Assembly: GCF_002531725.1 (NCBI RefSeq)
Contig: NZ_NWSQ01000012.1
Coordinates: 168,111-232,110 of the forward strand
Length of the DNA: 64,000 bases
Reading direction: 5' to 3'
Source: Rhizobium sp. L43
GTDB taxonomy: Bacteria > Pseudomonadota > Alphaproteobacteria > Rhizobiales > Rhizobiaceae
The translations under genes were made by a program, and so were the position numbers. The notes beneath the pieces were generated by a model. That model was given only the letters and a program-made list of their open reading frames with translations, had not been told where the DNA came from and did no database searches. This document shows, in pieces, positions 41,977-53,386 of the stretch (positions within the stretch are counted from its first letter, which is position 1; each line of letters begins with the position of its first letter).

Positions 41977-42732
41977 ATGCTTGAAATCAGAAACCTCCAT
42001 GCCCGCATCGCCGAAGACGGCACCGAGATCATCCGTGGCCTGAATCTGACGGTGAAGGCCGGCGAAGTTGCCGCGATCATGGGGCCGAACGGCTCCGGCA
42101 AGTCGACGCTCTCCTATGTGCTCTCCGGCCGCAGCGACTACGAAGTCACCGAGGGCGACATTCTCTATAATGGCGAGAGCATTCTCGAACTCGATCCGGC
42201 CGAACGCGCCGCCAAGGGCGTCTTCCTTGCCTTCCAATATCCGGTGGAAATTCCGGGTGTCGCCACCATGCAATTCCTGAAGGTGGCGATGAACGAGCAG
42301 CGCAAGGCACGTGGCGAAGACGAGTTGACGACGCCGGATTTCATGCGCCGGGTCAAGGATGCCGCGGGCAAGCTGCAGATCAATACCGAGATGCTGAAGC
42401 GGCCGCTCAACGTCGGCTTTTCCGGCGGCGAGAAGAAGCGCGCCGAGATCCTGCAGATGGCGCTCTTGGAGCCGAAGCTCTGCGTGCTCGACGAAACTGA
42501 TTCCGGTCTCGACATCGACGCGCTGAAGATCGTCGCCGACGGCGTCAACGCGCTGCGCTCGCCGGATCGCGCCGTCGTGGTCATCACCCATTACCAGCGC
42601 CTGCTCGACTATATCGTGCCGGATACGGTTCACGTGCTCTACAAGGGCCAGGTGATCAAGTCGGGCGACAAGACGCTGGCGCATGAGCTTGAGGCCAACG
42701 GCTATGCCGACATCATCGGTGCGGCAGCCTGA
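41977..42732 (+). CDS. sufC: Fe-S assembly ATPase SufC
   Basis: A 251-residue ABC-type ATPase of the SufBC2D scaffold. Walker A is GPNGSGKSTLSYVLSG, the signature LNVGFSGGEKKRAEILQMAL, and Walker B plus D-loop LCVLDETDSGLDIDALKI, with the switch His in VITHYQRLLDY. It has no membrane partner; it drives conformational change in SufB/SufD. The ATG at 41977 has an AGGA site; a possible ATG six codons earlier is less well placed. It is followed by sufD after 25 bp. Confidence 0.98.
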   Translation: MLEIRNLHARIAEDGTEIIRGLNLTVKAGEVAAIMGPNGSGKSTLSYVLSGRSDYEVTEGDILYNGESILELDPAERAAKGVFLAFQYPVEIPGVATMQFLKVAMNEQRKARGEDELTTPDFMRRVKDAAGKLQINTEMLKRPLNVGFSGGEKKRAEILQMALLEPKLCVLDETDSGLDIDALKIVADGVNALRSPDRAVVVITHYQRLLDYIVPDTVHVLYKGQVIKSGDKTLAHELEANGYADIIGAAA

Positions 42733-42757
42733 GTTTCGGGTGGAAAGGACGACGTCC

Positions 42758-44032
42758 ATGAACATGCAGACGACGAGCCGCCTGACTGCGGCCGAAGCGG
42801 CGCTGATCGAGGCCTTCAACCATCAGATCGGCGACCTGCCGGGCAACGGTGCGGTGACGGCTCTGCGCGACCGGCTTCTCGACGACCTGAAGAAGGCCGG
42901 ACTGCCGACGCGCCGCATCGAAGCCTGGCACTATACCGACCTCAAGAATCTTCTGCGCACTGTCCCGCCGCAGGCGGGTGATGCCGGCTCGGAGGCTTTG
43001 GAGCCGCTCGTTGCCGATTCCGCAGTGCTGACGGTCATCCAGGGCCATTCCAACCAGAAGGCCGCAGCCGGCGACCTCGGAATTTCCAGCTATTCCGAAC
43101 GTCTGCTCGACGGCTCTGCCGCGGACGGGCTCGATGCGCTCGGCAGCGACGACGCAGTCGGCCGTATCAACGGCAGCTTCGTGCGCGACGGCTATGTCGT
43201 CGACGTGCCCGCCGGTACCGAGCTTGAAAATCCGCTTGAAATCCAGTTCGTCCATGCGGGCGGGCAGGCACATACGCGCCTTCCCGTGTCCTTCGGCGCC
43301 GGCGTCAAGGCGACCTTCATCGAGCGTCACCTTGCGGTATCAGGCGATGCCGCGCTGGTGTCTCACGTCAGTGACATCACTGTCGGCGAAGGCACCGAGC
43401 TGACCTGGATCATCCTGCAGCAGCAGGGAGGCGACGATACGCATCTCGGCCAGATCCGCATCGATCTCGGCGCCGATGCGAAGCTCCGCCTGTTCGTCAT
43501 CAACGCCGGCGGCAAGCTGGTGCGCCAGGAACTGCATATCAAGGTGACGGGCGAGGGCGCTGATCTGACCCTGCGCGGCATCAACCTGCTTGGGGCAGAA
43601 AGCCATACAGACGTAACGATGGTGCTCGGCCACGATGTGCCGCATACCGGCTCGACAGAAGTGATCCGCAACGTCGTCTTCGACCGGGCCAAGGGCGTCT
43701 TCCAGGGCATGATCCGGGTTGCGCCGGATGCGCAGAAGACCGATGCCAAGATGGCCTGCAACACGTTGCTGATGTCCGACGATGCCGAGTTCTCGGTCAA
43801 GCCCGAGCTCGAAATCTTCGCCGACGATGTGCAGTGCGGCCACGGCGCGACGGTAACCGATATCGACGCCAATCATCTCTATTACATGATGGCGCGCGGC
43901 ATTCCGGAGAAGATTGCGCGGGCGATGCTCGTCAATGCCTTCGTCGCTGAGATCGTCGAGGAACTGGAAGATGAAGCCCTGGTCGAGGCGCTGGAAGGCG
44001 TGATTTCGGCCTGGCTCGAAAAGCACGCCTGA
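42758..44032 (+). CDS. sufD: Fe-S assembly protein SufD
   Basis: A 424-residue paralogue of SufB that forms the other half of the scaffold dimer and is needed for iron acquisition. The N-terminal helical part has GLPTRRIEAWHYTDLKNLL, the family marker. The beta-helix core includes LRLFVINAGGKLVRQELHIK. The C-terminal part has QCGHGATVTDIDANHLYYMM, with the conserved His, followed by ARGIPEKIARAMLVNAFVAE. The ATG at 42758 has an AAGGA site 9 bases upstream. It is 11 bp before sufS. Confidence 0.97.
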   Translation: MNMQTTSRLTAAEAALIEAFNHQIGDLPGNGAVTALRDRLLDDLKKAGLPTRRIEAWHYTDLKNLLRTVPPQAGDAGSEALEPLVADSAVLTVIQGHSNQKAAAGDLGISSYSERLLDGSAADGLDALGSDDAVGRINGSFVRDGYVVDVPAGTELENPLEIQFVHAGGQAHTRLPVSFGAGVKATFIERHLAVSGDAALVSHVSDITVGEGTELTWIILQQQGGDDTHLGQIRIDLGADAKLRLFVINAGGKLVRQELHIKVTGEGADLTLRGINLLGAESHTDVTMVLGHDVPHTGSTEVIRNVVFDRAKGVFQGMIRVAPDAQKTDAKMACNTLLMSDDAEFSVKPELEIFADDVQCGHGATVTDIDANHLYYMMARGIPEKIARAMLVNAFVAEIVEELEDEALVEALEGVISAWLEKHA

Positions 44033-44043
44033 TCGGAATTGCG

Positions 44044-45285
44044 ATGGACAAGATAGTGCCGGCCACCCAATACGACGTCGAAGCCATCCGCCGGGATTTT
44101 CCGATCCTGGCGGAGAAGGTGCACGGCAAGCCGCTGGTCTATCTCGACAACGGCGCCTCGGCACAGAAGCCGCAGGTGGTGATCGATGCCATCTCGCATG
44201 CCTATTCCCATGAATATGCCAATGTGCATCGCGGCCTGCATTATCTCTCGAATGCTGCGACCGATGCCTATGAGGGAGCGCGCGAGAAGGTCCGCCGCTT
44301 CCTCAATGCGCCCTCGGTTGATAACATCGTCTTCACCAAGAATTCGACGGAAGCGATCAATACCGTCGCCTATGGCTGGGGCATGCCCAAGATCGGCGAG
44401 GGCGACGAGATCGTCCTGACGATCATGGAGCACCATTCCAACATCGTGCCCTGGCACTTCATCCGCGAGCGGCAGGGCGCCAAACTCGTCTGGGTGCCGG
44501 TCGATGACGAGGGCGCCTTCCATATCGAGGATTTCGAAAAGAGCCTGACGGAACGCACCAAGCTCGTCGCAATCACCCATATGTCGAATGCGCTCGGCAC
44601 GATCGTTCCCGTCAAGGAAGTCTGCCGGATCGCGCATGAGCGTGGTATCCCGGTGCTGATCGACGGCAGCCAGGGCGCCGTGCATCTGCCGGTCGACGTG
44701 CAGGATATCGATTGCGACTGGTATGTCATGACCGGCCACAAGCTCTACGGCCCATCCGGCATCGGCGTGCTCTACGGCAAGAAGGAGCGGCTGCAGGAGA
44801 TGCGTCCGTTCCAGGGCGGCGGCGAGATGATCTTCGAGGTCGCCGAGGATATCGTCACCTATAATGATCCGCCGCATCGCTTTGAAGCCGGCACACCGCC
44901 GATCGTGCAGGCGATCGGGCTGGGTTATGCGCTCGACTATATGGAGAAGATCGGCCGCGAAGCGATCGCTAAGCATGAGGCCGATCTTGCCTCTTATGCT
45001 GTCGAGCGGCTGAAATCGGTCAATTCGCTGCGGATGTTCGGGACGGCGCCGGATAAGGGCAGTATCTTTTCCTTCGAGCTTGCCGGCATTCATGCCCATG
45101 ACGTCTCGATGGTGATCGACCGGCAGGGTGTTGCGGTCAGGGCCGGCACACATTGCGCCATGCCGCTCTTGAAACGCTTCGGCGTCACCTCCACATGCCG
45201 TGCATCCTTCGGCATGTATAATACCCGCGCCGAGGTCGATGCTTTGGCCGATGCGCTTGAATATGCGCGCAAGTTCTTTGCCTGA
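44044..45285 (+). CDS. sufS: Cysteine desulfurase SufS (group II)
   Basis: A 413-residue PLP enzyme. It opens with IRRDFPILAEKVHGKPLVYL and has LDNGASAQKP. The PLP lysine is in TGHKLYGPSGIGVLYGKKER, and the persulfide cysteine is in VRAGTHCAMPLLKRFG, with CRASFGMYNTRAEVDAL after it. These are group II features. SufS normally needs SufE or SufU as a sulfur acceptor; neither is seen in this operon, so a SufE would be elsewhere. It is the second desulfurase of the operon and lies in the middle of the suf genes. Confidence 0.97.
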   Translation: MDKIVPATQYDVEAIRRDFPILAEKVHGKPLVYLDNGASAQKPQVVIDAISHAYSHEYANVHRGLHYLSNAATDAYEGAREKVRRFLNAPSVDNIVFTKNSTEAINTVAYGWGMPKIGEGDEIVLTIMEHHSNIVPWHFIRERQGAKLVWVPVDDEGAFHIEDFEKSLTERTKLVAITHMSNALGTIVPVKEVCRIAHERGIPVLIDGSQGAVHLPVDVQDIDCDWYVMTGHKLYGPSGIGVLYGKKERLQEMRPFQGGGEMIFEVAEDIVTYNDPPHRFEAGTPPIVQAIGLGYALDYMEKIGREAIAKHEADLASYAVERLKSVNSLRMFGTAPDKGSIFSFELAGIHAHDVSMVIDRQGVAVRAGTHCAMPLLKRFGVTSTCRASFGMYNTRAEVDALADALEYARKFFA

Positions 45286-45297
45286 GGAGTGTCCGTG

Positions 45298-45678
45298 ATG
45301 AGCCTGGACGAAAGCGAACAGAAGATCGACGTGCGCGAAGGCATCGTGCATTCCAGCATTCCGGCCGATGAGCTGGCACGGCTCAGCGACGACGTCATCA
45401 GCGCGTTGAAGACCGTCTACGACCCGGAGATCCCGGCCGACATCTTCGAACTCGGCCTGATCTACAAGATCGACATCGAGGACGACCGGATGGTGAAGAT
45501 CATGATGACGCTGACCGCGCCCGGCTGCCCGGTTGCCGGCGAGATGCCGGGCTGGGTCGAAAATGCCGTCGGCGCCGTCGAAGGCGTATCGGGCGTCGAG
45601 GTCGCAATGACCTTCGATCCGCCGTGGACGCCGGATCGTATGTCCGAAGAGGCGCAGGTCGCGGTCGGCTGGTATTGA
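45298..45678 (+). CDS. sufT: SufT/DUF59 (MIP18 family) Fe-S assembly protein
   Basis: A 126-residue DUF59 domain protein. DDVISALKTVYDPEIPADIF followed by ELGLIYKIDIEDD, and MTLTAPGCPVAGEMPGWV with the conserved Cys, define the family, which matures Fe-S proteins as a carrier or targeting factor. The same gene in Agrobacterium has been called sufX. The ATG at 45298 is used, with GAGGAG upstream; a GTG at 45289 sits too close to that site. It is 12 bp from sufS and 93 bp from sufA. Confidence 0.93.
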   Translation: MSLDESEQKIDVREGIVHSSIPADELARLSDDVISALKTVYDPEIPADIFELGLIYKIDIEDDRMVKIMMTLTAPGCPVAGEMPGWVENAVGAVEGVSGVEVAMTFDPPWTPDRMSEEAQVAVGWY

Positions 45679-45771
45679 TAGAGCCGGTATTGATCCGTTT
45701 ACCTCGGAAGACTACATTTTGAATCACGAAGCGCCGGATCTTGACCCCGGTTGCGGAAGGAGAATGAGCCG

Positions 45772-46164
45772 ATGGGCTTTGCAATCATGAGCATGACGGA
45801 CGGCGCTGCGGCCCGCGTCAAGGCGATCGTCGAGAATTCGGGACCGGAGGCCAAAGGCATTCGCGTCGGCATCAAGAAGGGCGGCTGCGCCGGGATGGAA
45901 TACACCATCGACCTGGTGACCGAACCCAATGCCAAGGACGACCTGATCGAGCGTGATGGTGCGAAAGTCTGGGTCGAACCGTCGGCGGCTCTTTACCTGC
46001 TCGGCACCGAAATGGGCTTCGAGACGACGACGCTGCGCTCCGGCTTCACCTTCACCAATCCGAACCAGACATCGGCCTGCGGCTGCGGCGAATCCGTCGA
46101 GCTGAAACCCGCCGATCTCGCGGCCCTTGCCGCACAGCGCCAGGGCGAGCCGGCGCATTCCTGA
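45772..46164 (+). CDS. sufA: A-type Fe-S carrier SufA
   Basis: A 130-residue HesB/IscA family carrier that receives clusters from SufBCD and passes them to target proteins. The three ligand cysteines are present: one in KKGGCAGMEYTIDLV and two in TSACGCGESVEL. The ATG at 45772 follows GGAAGGAGAATGAGCCG, a strong ribosome binding site; an earlier in-frame start would be inside that site. It closes the suf operon. The chain extends about 15 residues past the CGC motif, a little longer than E. coli SufA. Confidence 0.96.
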   Translation: MGFAIMSMTDGAAARVKAIVENSGPEAKGIRVGIKKGGCAGMEYTIDLVTEPNAKDDLIERDGAKVWVEPSAALYLLGTEMGFETTTLRSGFTFTNPNQTSACGCGESVELKPADLAALAAQRQGEPAHS

Positions 46165-46223
46165 CAGCTTTCAGGCCGGCGGAAAATTTTCCGCCAGTAG
46201 GTCTCCGGTGAAATCGGGCGTGT

Positions 46224-46529
46224 TCAGTCGCGCTTGATGCTCATCAGCATTTCCCACATGTCGGCGCCGGTCTCGAAGACCACGGCGTTTGCCTTGTAGC
46301 TCTGCTCGGCTTCGATCAGGTCGGTCAGTTCGGTGGTGGGATCGACATCCGACGCCGTCGGGCTGACGACGGCTTGGACGCCGCCTGGTTCAACGGAGGT
46401 AAGACTGGTGTTCAGCCTGGCATATTCAGGCGTGCTGCTGTTTGCGATGTTGTTGGCAATCGCGCCGACCCGCGTCGTCTGCGCCCGCATTCCTGAAAGA
46501 GCAGTGCTCGTAATGCCCGATATGCTCAT
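46224..46529 (-). CDS. Orphan FlgB/FlgC-like flagellar rod domain protein
   Basis: A 101-residue protein. The N-terminus ITSTALSGMRAQTTRVGAIA with NNIANSSTPEYAR is the flagellar rod signature (ANNIAN), and the C-terminus LTDLIEAEQSYKANAVVFET matches the rod/hook C-terminal motif. It lacks almost all of the middle domain found in FlgC (about 135 residues). No other flagellar gene is near. It could be a spare rod or minor axial component, or a degenerate copy. The ATG at 46529 was chosen for the family start. Confidence 0.85.
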   Translation of the reverse strand: MSISGITSTALSGMRAQTTRVGAIANNIANSSTPEYARLNTSLTSVEPGGVQAVVSPTASDVDPTTELTDLIEAEQSYKANAVVFETGADMWEMLMSIKRD

Positions 46530-46696
46530 CGCTCGTGTCCCCAGAACTGGATGAAATCCTTGTACATGCAAGGGTTTAGGGAATTCTGAAGGCGTTGCGT
46601 TACCAAAGACCTATGGGTGAGGGCGTATTGCTATCCATATGTTCCGGATTGGCACGGAACAAGATAGGCGGGTCGCAGAACCATGAAGCAGCTTCG

Positions 46697-47737
46697 CTAT
46701 CGCGACGCCACCCAGTCGTGCCAGTCGCTCTCATTGCCGTTGAAGACGTTGAGGTCGATCTTGCCGTCGACGCCATCGGAAAGGCCGGAGCCGGAATACT
46801 GCCAGAACAGCCACTTGCGGCCCGGATAGACCTTGGATGGGTGAGCGGCCACTGAGCGCAGCCAGAAGGGATAGTCGAGCATTTGGCCCTTCAAATTGTC
46901 GCGGTAGAAGTCCGGCGCCGTGTAAATGATCGGGCGCTGGCCGTAATAGCGTTCCAGCTTGTCCATGAAGACCTGCATTTTTTCCCGGACGCGGGCGGGA
47001 GAAATGCGCCGCTTGCAGCTCGATTCGCCGTTCCATTCGACGTCGATGACGGGCGGAAGTGCGTTGGCTTCCCTCGGCACGTTGCGGATGAACCAGTCGG
47101 CCTGCTCGCCGGCTGTCCGGCACCAGTAGAAGAAGTGATAGGCGCCGTGTTTAAGGCCGGCTTCCTTGGCCCGGCGCCAATTCTTCTTGAACATCGGATC
47201 GAGGTGATCGCCGCCGTCGGTCGCCTTGATGTAGACGAAGTTCGCGCCCTGCTGCCGCAGCGTTTCCCAGTCGATCTCGCCCTGCCAGCGTGACACGTCG
47301 ACGCCGTGCACGGCAAGCTTTCTGGGGGAGGTGGAGCCGAAATTGATCGGCTTGGCGTCGCGGAAGCGGTGACCGTAAATTCGCGAGCGTGTCGGCGATT
47401 TCGTGCCGGCATCGGGATCGATCCCCGGGTTGGCGGGCATGAGCATCGCCACCGGCCTTTCCGTCGGCATCGGCATGCCGACCGGCCTGTCTGCGGGCAC
47501 AAGCGCCTGCGGCTCCGGAACCTGCCCAGCCCAGCTCAACGGTTGCTGCGCCGGACTTGCTTGCGGCGCGGGATCCCCCACGGCGGCAGCCGGTATCGGG
47601 CCGCTCGGCTGGGTGATGGCATTGGTCGTTTCCCGCGACGGCACAGGGGTCAGCACATCTTCGGCGCCGGAACTGGCGGCGCATCCCGAAAGGATCAGGG
47701 CGGCGAGGAGGATTGCTGGCACAGCCGATGGACGCAT
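46697..47737 (-). CDS. Glycoside hydrolase family 25 lysozyme, lipoprotein
   Basis: A 346-residue putative lipoprotein. MRPSAVPAILLAALILSGCA is a lipoprotein signal with lipobox L-S-G-C (Cys19). Residues of about 20-130 are proline-rich and low in complexity, as a spacer. The GH25 domain (about 135-346) starts VHGVDVSRWQGEIDWETLRQ and has YIKATDGGDHLDP and the catalytic VIDVEWNG (D-x-E). It should cleave the MurNAc-GlcNAc bond of peptidoglycan from a membrane anchor. It is monocistronic as far as visible. The ATG at 47737 is used. Confidence 0.92.
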   Translation of the reverse strand: MRPSAVPAILLAALILSGCAASSGAEDVLTPVPSRETTNAITQPSGPIPAAAVGDPAPQASPAQQPLSWAGQVPEPQALVPADRPVGMPMPTERPVAMLMPANPGIDPDAGTKSPTRSRIYGHRFRDAKPINFGSTSPRKLAVHGVDVSRWQGEIDWETLRQQGANFVYIKATDGGDHLDPMFKKNWRRAKEAGLKHGAYHFFYWCRTAGEQADWFIRNVPREANALPPVIDVEWNGESSCKRRISPARVREKMQVFMDKLERYYGQRPIIYTAPDFYRDNLKGQMLDYPFWLRSVAAHPSKVYPGRKWLFWQYSGSGLSDGVDGKIDLNVFNGNESDWHDWVASR

Positions 47738-47920
47738 AAGAACCTGCACGCAAAACAAGGGATCGACGGTGATCCATGGTGATGGAAGCCGCCTTTATGA
47801 ATTGCTAACAGAGACTTGCTAAGAAAGGTTAAATTTGACCGATGCCTCAAAACTGAGATGACCGAGTTCGCGCCGCGTATCGACGTTTGGGACGGAAATC
47901 TTCCCTGTCGATGTCGCCAT

Positions 47921-48511
47921 TCAGCCCGAGCGACCGGCTCTCATACCGGCAATCAGAATATCGATGAGTTGCCTTGCCGCATCCCGCCAGGCGGGGCCGC
48001 AGCTGATGCTCGCGCCGCCCGCCAGGGCGCGCAGGATATCGAGCGGGTCCATCGCCAGACGGATTTCACCGGCGGCGACGGCGCGATCCACCAGCAGATT
48101 GACGGCGCCTATGATCAGATCGGCGGAATCGGCATAGAGCTCGGAGGTGCCGCCGACCAAAGAGTCCAGCACCTCGGACATGCCGCGTTTCGTCACGACA
48201 TAATCGACGAACTGCACCAGCCACAGACGAAGCGCTTCGACAGGCGGATGTGTCTCGGCAAAGCTTTTGGCGGCAGCGGCCAGCTGCGTCGTCTCGTTGC
48301 GGTAGATAGCTGAAACCAGTGCATCGCGCGTCGGGAAATGGCGATAGAGCGTGCCGATGCCGACGCCGGCGATGCGGGCGATTTCCTCCAGGCTGGCGCG
48401 GGAACCCTTGTCGGCAAACACGGTCTTTGCCGTTTCCATCAGCAGCAGACGATTGCGTTCGGCATCCGCACGCGGCTTTCGGACGGTGGATCCGTCACTC
48501 TTTTCAGCCAT
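47921..48511 (-). CDS. TetR family transcriptional regulator
   Basis: A 196-residue repressor. The N-terminal helix-turn-helix is LMETAKTVFADKGSRASLEE with IARIAGVGIGTLYRHFPTRD, a standard TetR HTH. The C-terminal ligand domain includes an SBP-like region ALRLWLVQFVDYVVTKRGMS typical of the large TetR group with unknown small-molecule ligands. It is divergent from an SDR gene, and a 20-bp imperfect palindrome lies between the two. It probably controls that gene and itself. The ATG at 48511 follows AAGGGGACTTCTGGGAA. Confidence 0.92.
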   Translation of the reverse strand: MAEKSDGSTVRKPRADAERNRLLLMETAKTVFADKGSRASLEEIARIAGVGIGTLYRHFPTRDALVSAIYRNETTQLAAAAKSFAETHPPVEALRLWLVQFVDYVVTKRGMSEVLDSLVGGTSELYADSADLIIGAVNLLVDRAVAAGEIRLAMDPLDILRALAGGASISCGPAWRDAARQLIDILIAGMRAGRSG

Positions 48512-48543
48512 TTCCCAGAAGTCCCCTTGATAAGCGGAGGAAC

Positions 48544-48571
48544 CCTCCATATTTATCTGGAGGCATCCTCC
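48544..48571. promoter_or_regulatory. Candidate TetR operator
   Basis: CCTCCATATTTATCTGGAGG (48544-48563) is an inverted repeat with 6-bp arms, and it overlaps a second one, GGAGG-CAT-CCTCC (48559-48571). Both sit between the divergent TetR and SDR starts, where an autoregulatory operator would be expected. Confidence 0.5.
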
Positions 48572-48645
48572 TTTTATTCCATTAGAGGCCGGCGGGCAAT
48601 GGTCCACCAGCCCGGAGCGGTGCGTCCATGATCAAGGAGATAATC

Positions 48646-49614
48646 ATGAGTGGAGTTTTTGGCGCGACATCGACCACCGACGAGGTGCTCGCCGACGTCG
48701 ATCTCAAGGGTAAACGTGTGCTGGTGACGGGTGTTTCGGCCGGCCTCGGCGTGGAAACCGCGCGTGTACTGGCAGCCCATGGAGCGCAGGTGGTGGGGAC
48801 CGCACGTGACCTTGCAAAGGCGAGGGCGGCAACGGAAGTCGTGCGCGCCGATGCGGCCAACGGCGGCAGCCTCGATATCGTCGAGCTCGATCTTGCGTCC
48901 CTCGCAAGCGTGCGCGCCTGCGCCGATGCGCTCATCGCGGATGGCCGCCCGTTCGATGTCGTCATTGCCAATGCCGGCGTAATGGCTGCTCCCTTCGGGC
49001 GCACCGCCGATGGTTTCGAAACGCAGTTCGGCACCAACCATCTCGGTCATTTCGTGCTGGTCAACCGCATTGCACCGCTCGTCAAATCGGGCGGTCGCGT
49101 GGTGATCGTCGCATCCTCGGGCCATCGCATGGCGCCTTTCAGCCTCGACGACCTCAATTTCGAGAGCAAGGCCTATGAGCCCTGGGCGGCCTATGCCCAG
49201 TCGAAAACCGCAAATATCCTGTTCGCGGTGGAGCTCGACCGGCGCCTCCAGGAGCGCGGCATCCGTGCGACGGCACTGCATCCCGGCGGCATCAACACCG
49301 AGCTCGGCCGTCATCTCGACCCCGACATGATCGAAGGCATGATGGCGCAAATCAACGCAGCACTCGCCGCCGAGGGCAAGCCGTCCTTCGAGTGGAAGAC
49401 GATCCCGCAGGGCGCCGCTACATCGATCTGGGCAGGTTTCGTCGCCCCGGCAGATGCGGTCGGGGGCAGATATTGCGAAAATTGCCACGTCTCCGAAGTG
49501 ACCGATGCGGAGATCAGCCCGATTTCCGAAGGTGTGCGCAGCTACGCGCTCGATCCCGAGACGGCCAGGGCATTGTGGGCCAAAAGCGAGGATATGGTCG
49601 GCGAGCGCTTCTAG
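48646..49614 (+). CDS. Short-chain dehydrogenase/reductase
   Basis: A 322-residue classical SDR of the retinol dehydrogenase/WWOX-like type. The cofactor motif is VLVTGVSAGLGVETARVLAA (T-G-x3-G-x-G), with VIANAGVMAAPFG (N-A-G) and catalytic Tyr/Lys in WAAYAQSKTANILFAVELDR. The acidic-residue pattern after strand 2 (TARD) suggests NADP(H) preference (inference). The ATG at 48646 has AAGGAGATAATC directly upstream, so the in-frame ATG at 48628 is rejected. It is probably repressed by the adjacent TetR protein. Substrate unknown. Nothing is seen in the 144 bases after it. Confidence 0.9.
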   Translation: MSGVFGATSTTDEVLADVDLKGKRVLVTGVSAGLGVETARVLAAHGAQVVGTARDLAKARAATEVVRADAANGGSLDIVELDLASLASVRACADALIADGRPFDVVIANAGVMAAPFGRTADGFETQFGTNHLGHFVLVNRIAPLVKSGGRVVIVASSGHRMAPFSLDDLNFESKAYEPWAAYAQSKTANILFAVELDRRLQERGIRATALHPGGINTELGRHLDPDMIEGMMAQINAALAAEGKPSFEWKTIPQGAATSIWAGFVAPADAVGGRYCENCHVSEVTDAEISPISEGVRSYALDPETARALWAKSEDMVGERF

Positions 49615-49758
49615 ACGGTAAACCCGCACACTTGGGCGCTGATAGAGAGCAGGGGACCGGGAAATCGGTGCCCCTGCCGAGGCATTGAAGCTGGTTGAGC
49701 CACGCGGGGCGTCGTGTCTTCATCGTCCATTCCAGCGGTTCTTATCGATCGCCGCCGT

Positions 49759-50031
49759 TCAGGCCTTGATGTCGAGGTCCGCTTCGACGGCGGCGGCGAT
49801 GAATGCCTTGCGGGCATCCTCGCCGGTGCGCTTGCCCTTGATGACGTCGGCGCAGACCAGCAGCGCCTGGTCGAGCGCGGCGCCATCTTCCGTCGGCCAG
49901 TCCTCGATCATCGCCCAGGAGGCGGCCTGGGTGTTATCGATGGTCACGTATTGGCCGGGCTCTTCGAAGGCGATGAGCACAGGCTTCGACCAGGGCGCCT
50001 GCATTCTGGCTTCGCTTTGATCCTGGGGCAT
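49759..50031 (-). CDS. DUF982 family small protein
   Basis: A 90-residue protein of a family that is greatly expanded in rhizobia and of unknown role. The conserved pattern is visible as YVTIDNTQAASWAMIEDWPT, then ALDQALLVCADVIKGKRTGE and DARKAFIAAAVEADL. No signal peptide or membrane segment is seen. It lies between the SDR gene and the gcv operon terminator and faces the SDR gene. The ATG at 50031 is used; one nine codons later is possible. Confidence 0.87.
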   Translation of the reverse strand: MPQDQSEARMQAPWSKPVLIAFEEPGQYVTIDNTQAASWAMIEDWPTEDGAALDQALLVCADVIKGKRTGEDARKAFIAAAVEADLDIKA

Positions 50032-50070
50032 GAGATGACCTTCTTTCGCGCATATCTATCAGAATTAGGA

Positions 50071-50097
50071 AAGCCCCTCCCATGATGGAAGGGGCTT
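50071..50097 (-). terminator. Terminator-like hairpin after gcvP
   Basis: An 8-bp perfect stem (AAGCCCCT/AGGGGCTT) with an 11-base loop lies 40 bp after the gcvP stop. On the minus strand the stem ends in CTT followed by TCCTAATT, a moderate T-rich tail. Confidence 0.6.
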
Positions 50098-50136
50098 GGA
50101 TTGTCCAGCCTTTCGCTACAGCATCAGGCTTGAGCG

Positions 50137-53000
<2,864 letters not shown>

Positions 53001-53001
<1 letters not shown>

Positions 53002-53363
53002 TACGCAGTGAGCTCCTTGTAGGCCGCCTCGTCGAGCAGGCCATCGGCGTCCGCAGCATTGGCAAGCTTCAGCTTGAAGAACCAGCCGGCGCCCTGAGGA
53101 TCGGAATTGACCAGCGACGGATCGGCAACGATGGCCGGATTGACCTCGGTGATCTCGCCGTCGAGCGGACAATAGACGTCGGAAGCAGCCTTGACGGATT
53201 CGACGGTGGCGGCATTGCCGTTCTTGGAGAAGGTCGCGCCGACTTCCGGCAGTTCGACGAAAACCAGGTCGCCGAGCTGATCGACGGCATAATTGGTAAT
53301 GCCGACCGTCGCAACGCCGCCTTCGATCTGCAGCCATTCGTGTTCTTCGGTGAATTTCAGCAT
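53001..53363 (-). CDS. gcvH: Glycine cleavage system H protein
   Basis: A 120-residue lipoyl carrier of the glycine cleavage system. It starts MLKFTEEHEWLQIEGGVATV. The lipoylated lysine is in NAATVESVKAASDVYCPLDG (E-S-V-K-A). The C-terminal part WFFKLKLANAADADGLLDEA is normal. It lies between gcvT (23 bp upstream) and gcvP (1-base overlap) in a three-gene operon. Confidence 0.98.
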
Positions 53364-53386
53364 TGTTCGTCCTCTCTGGAAAGGGT

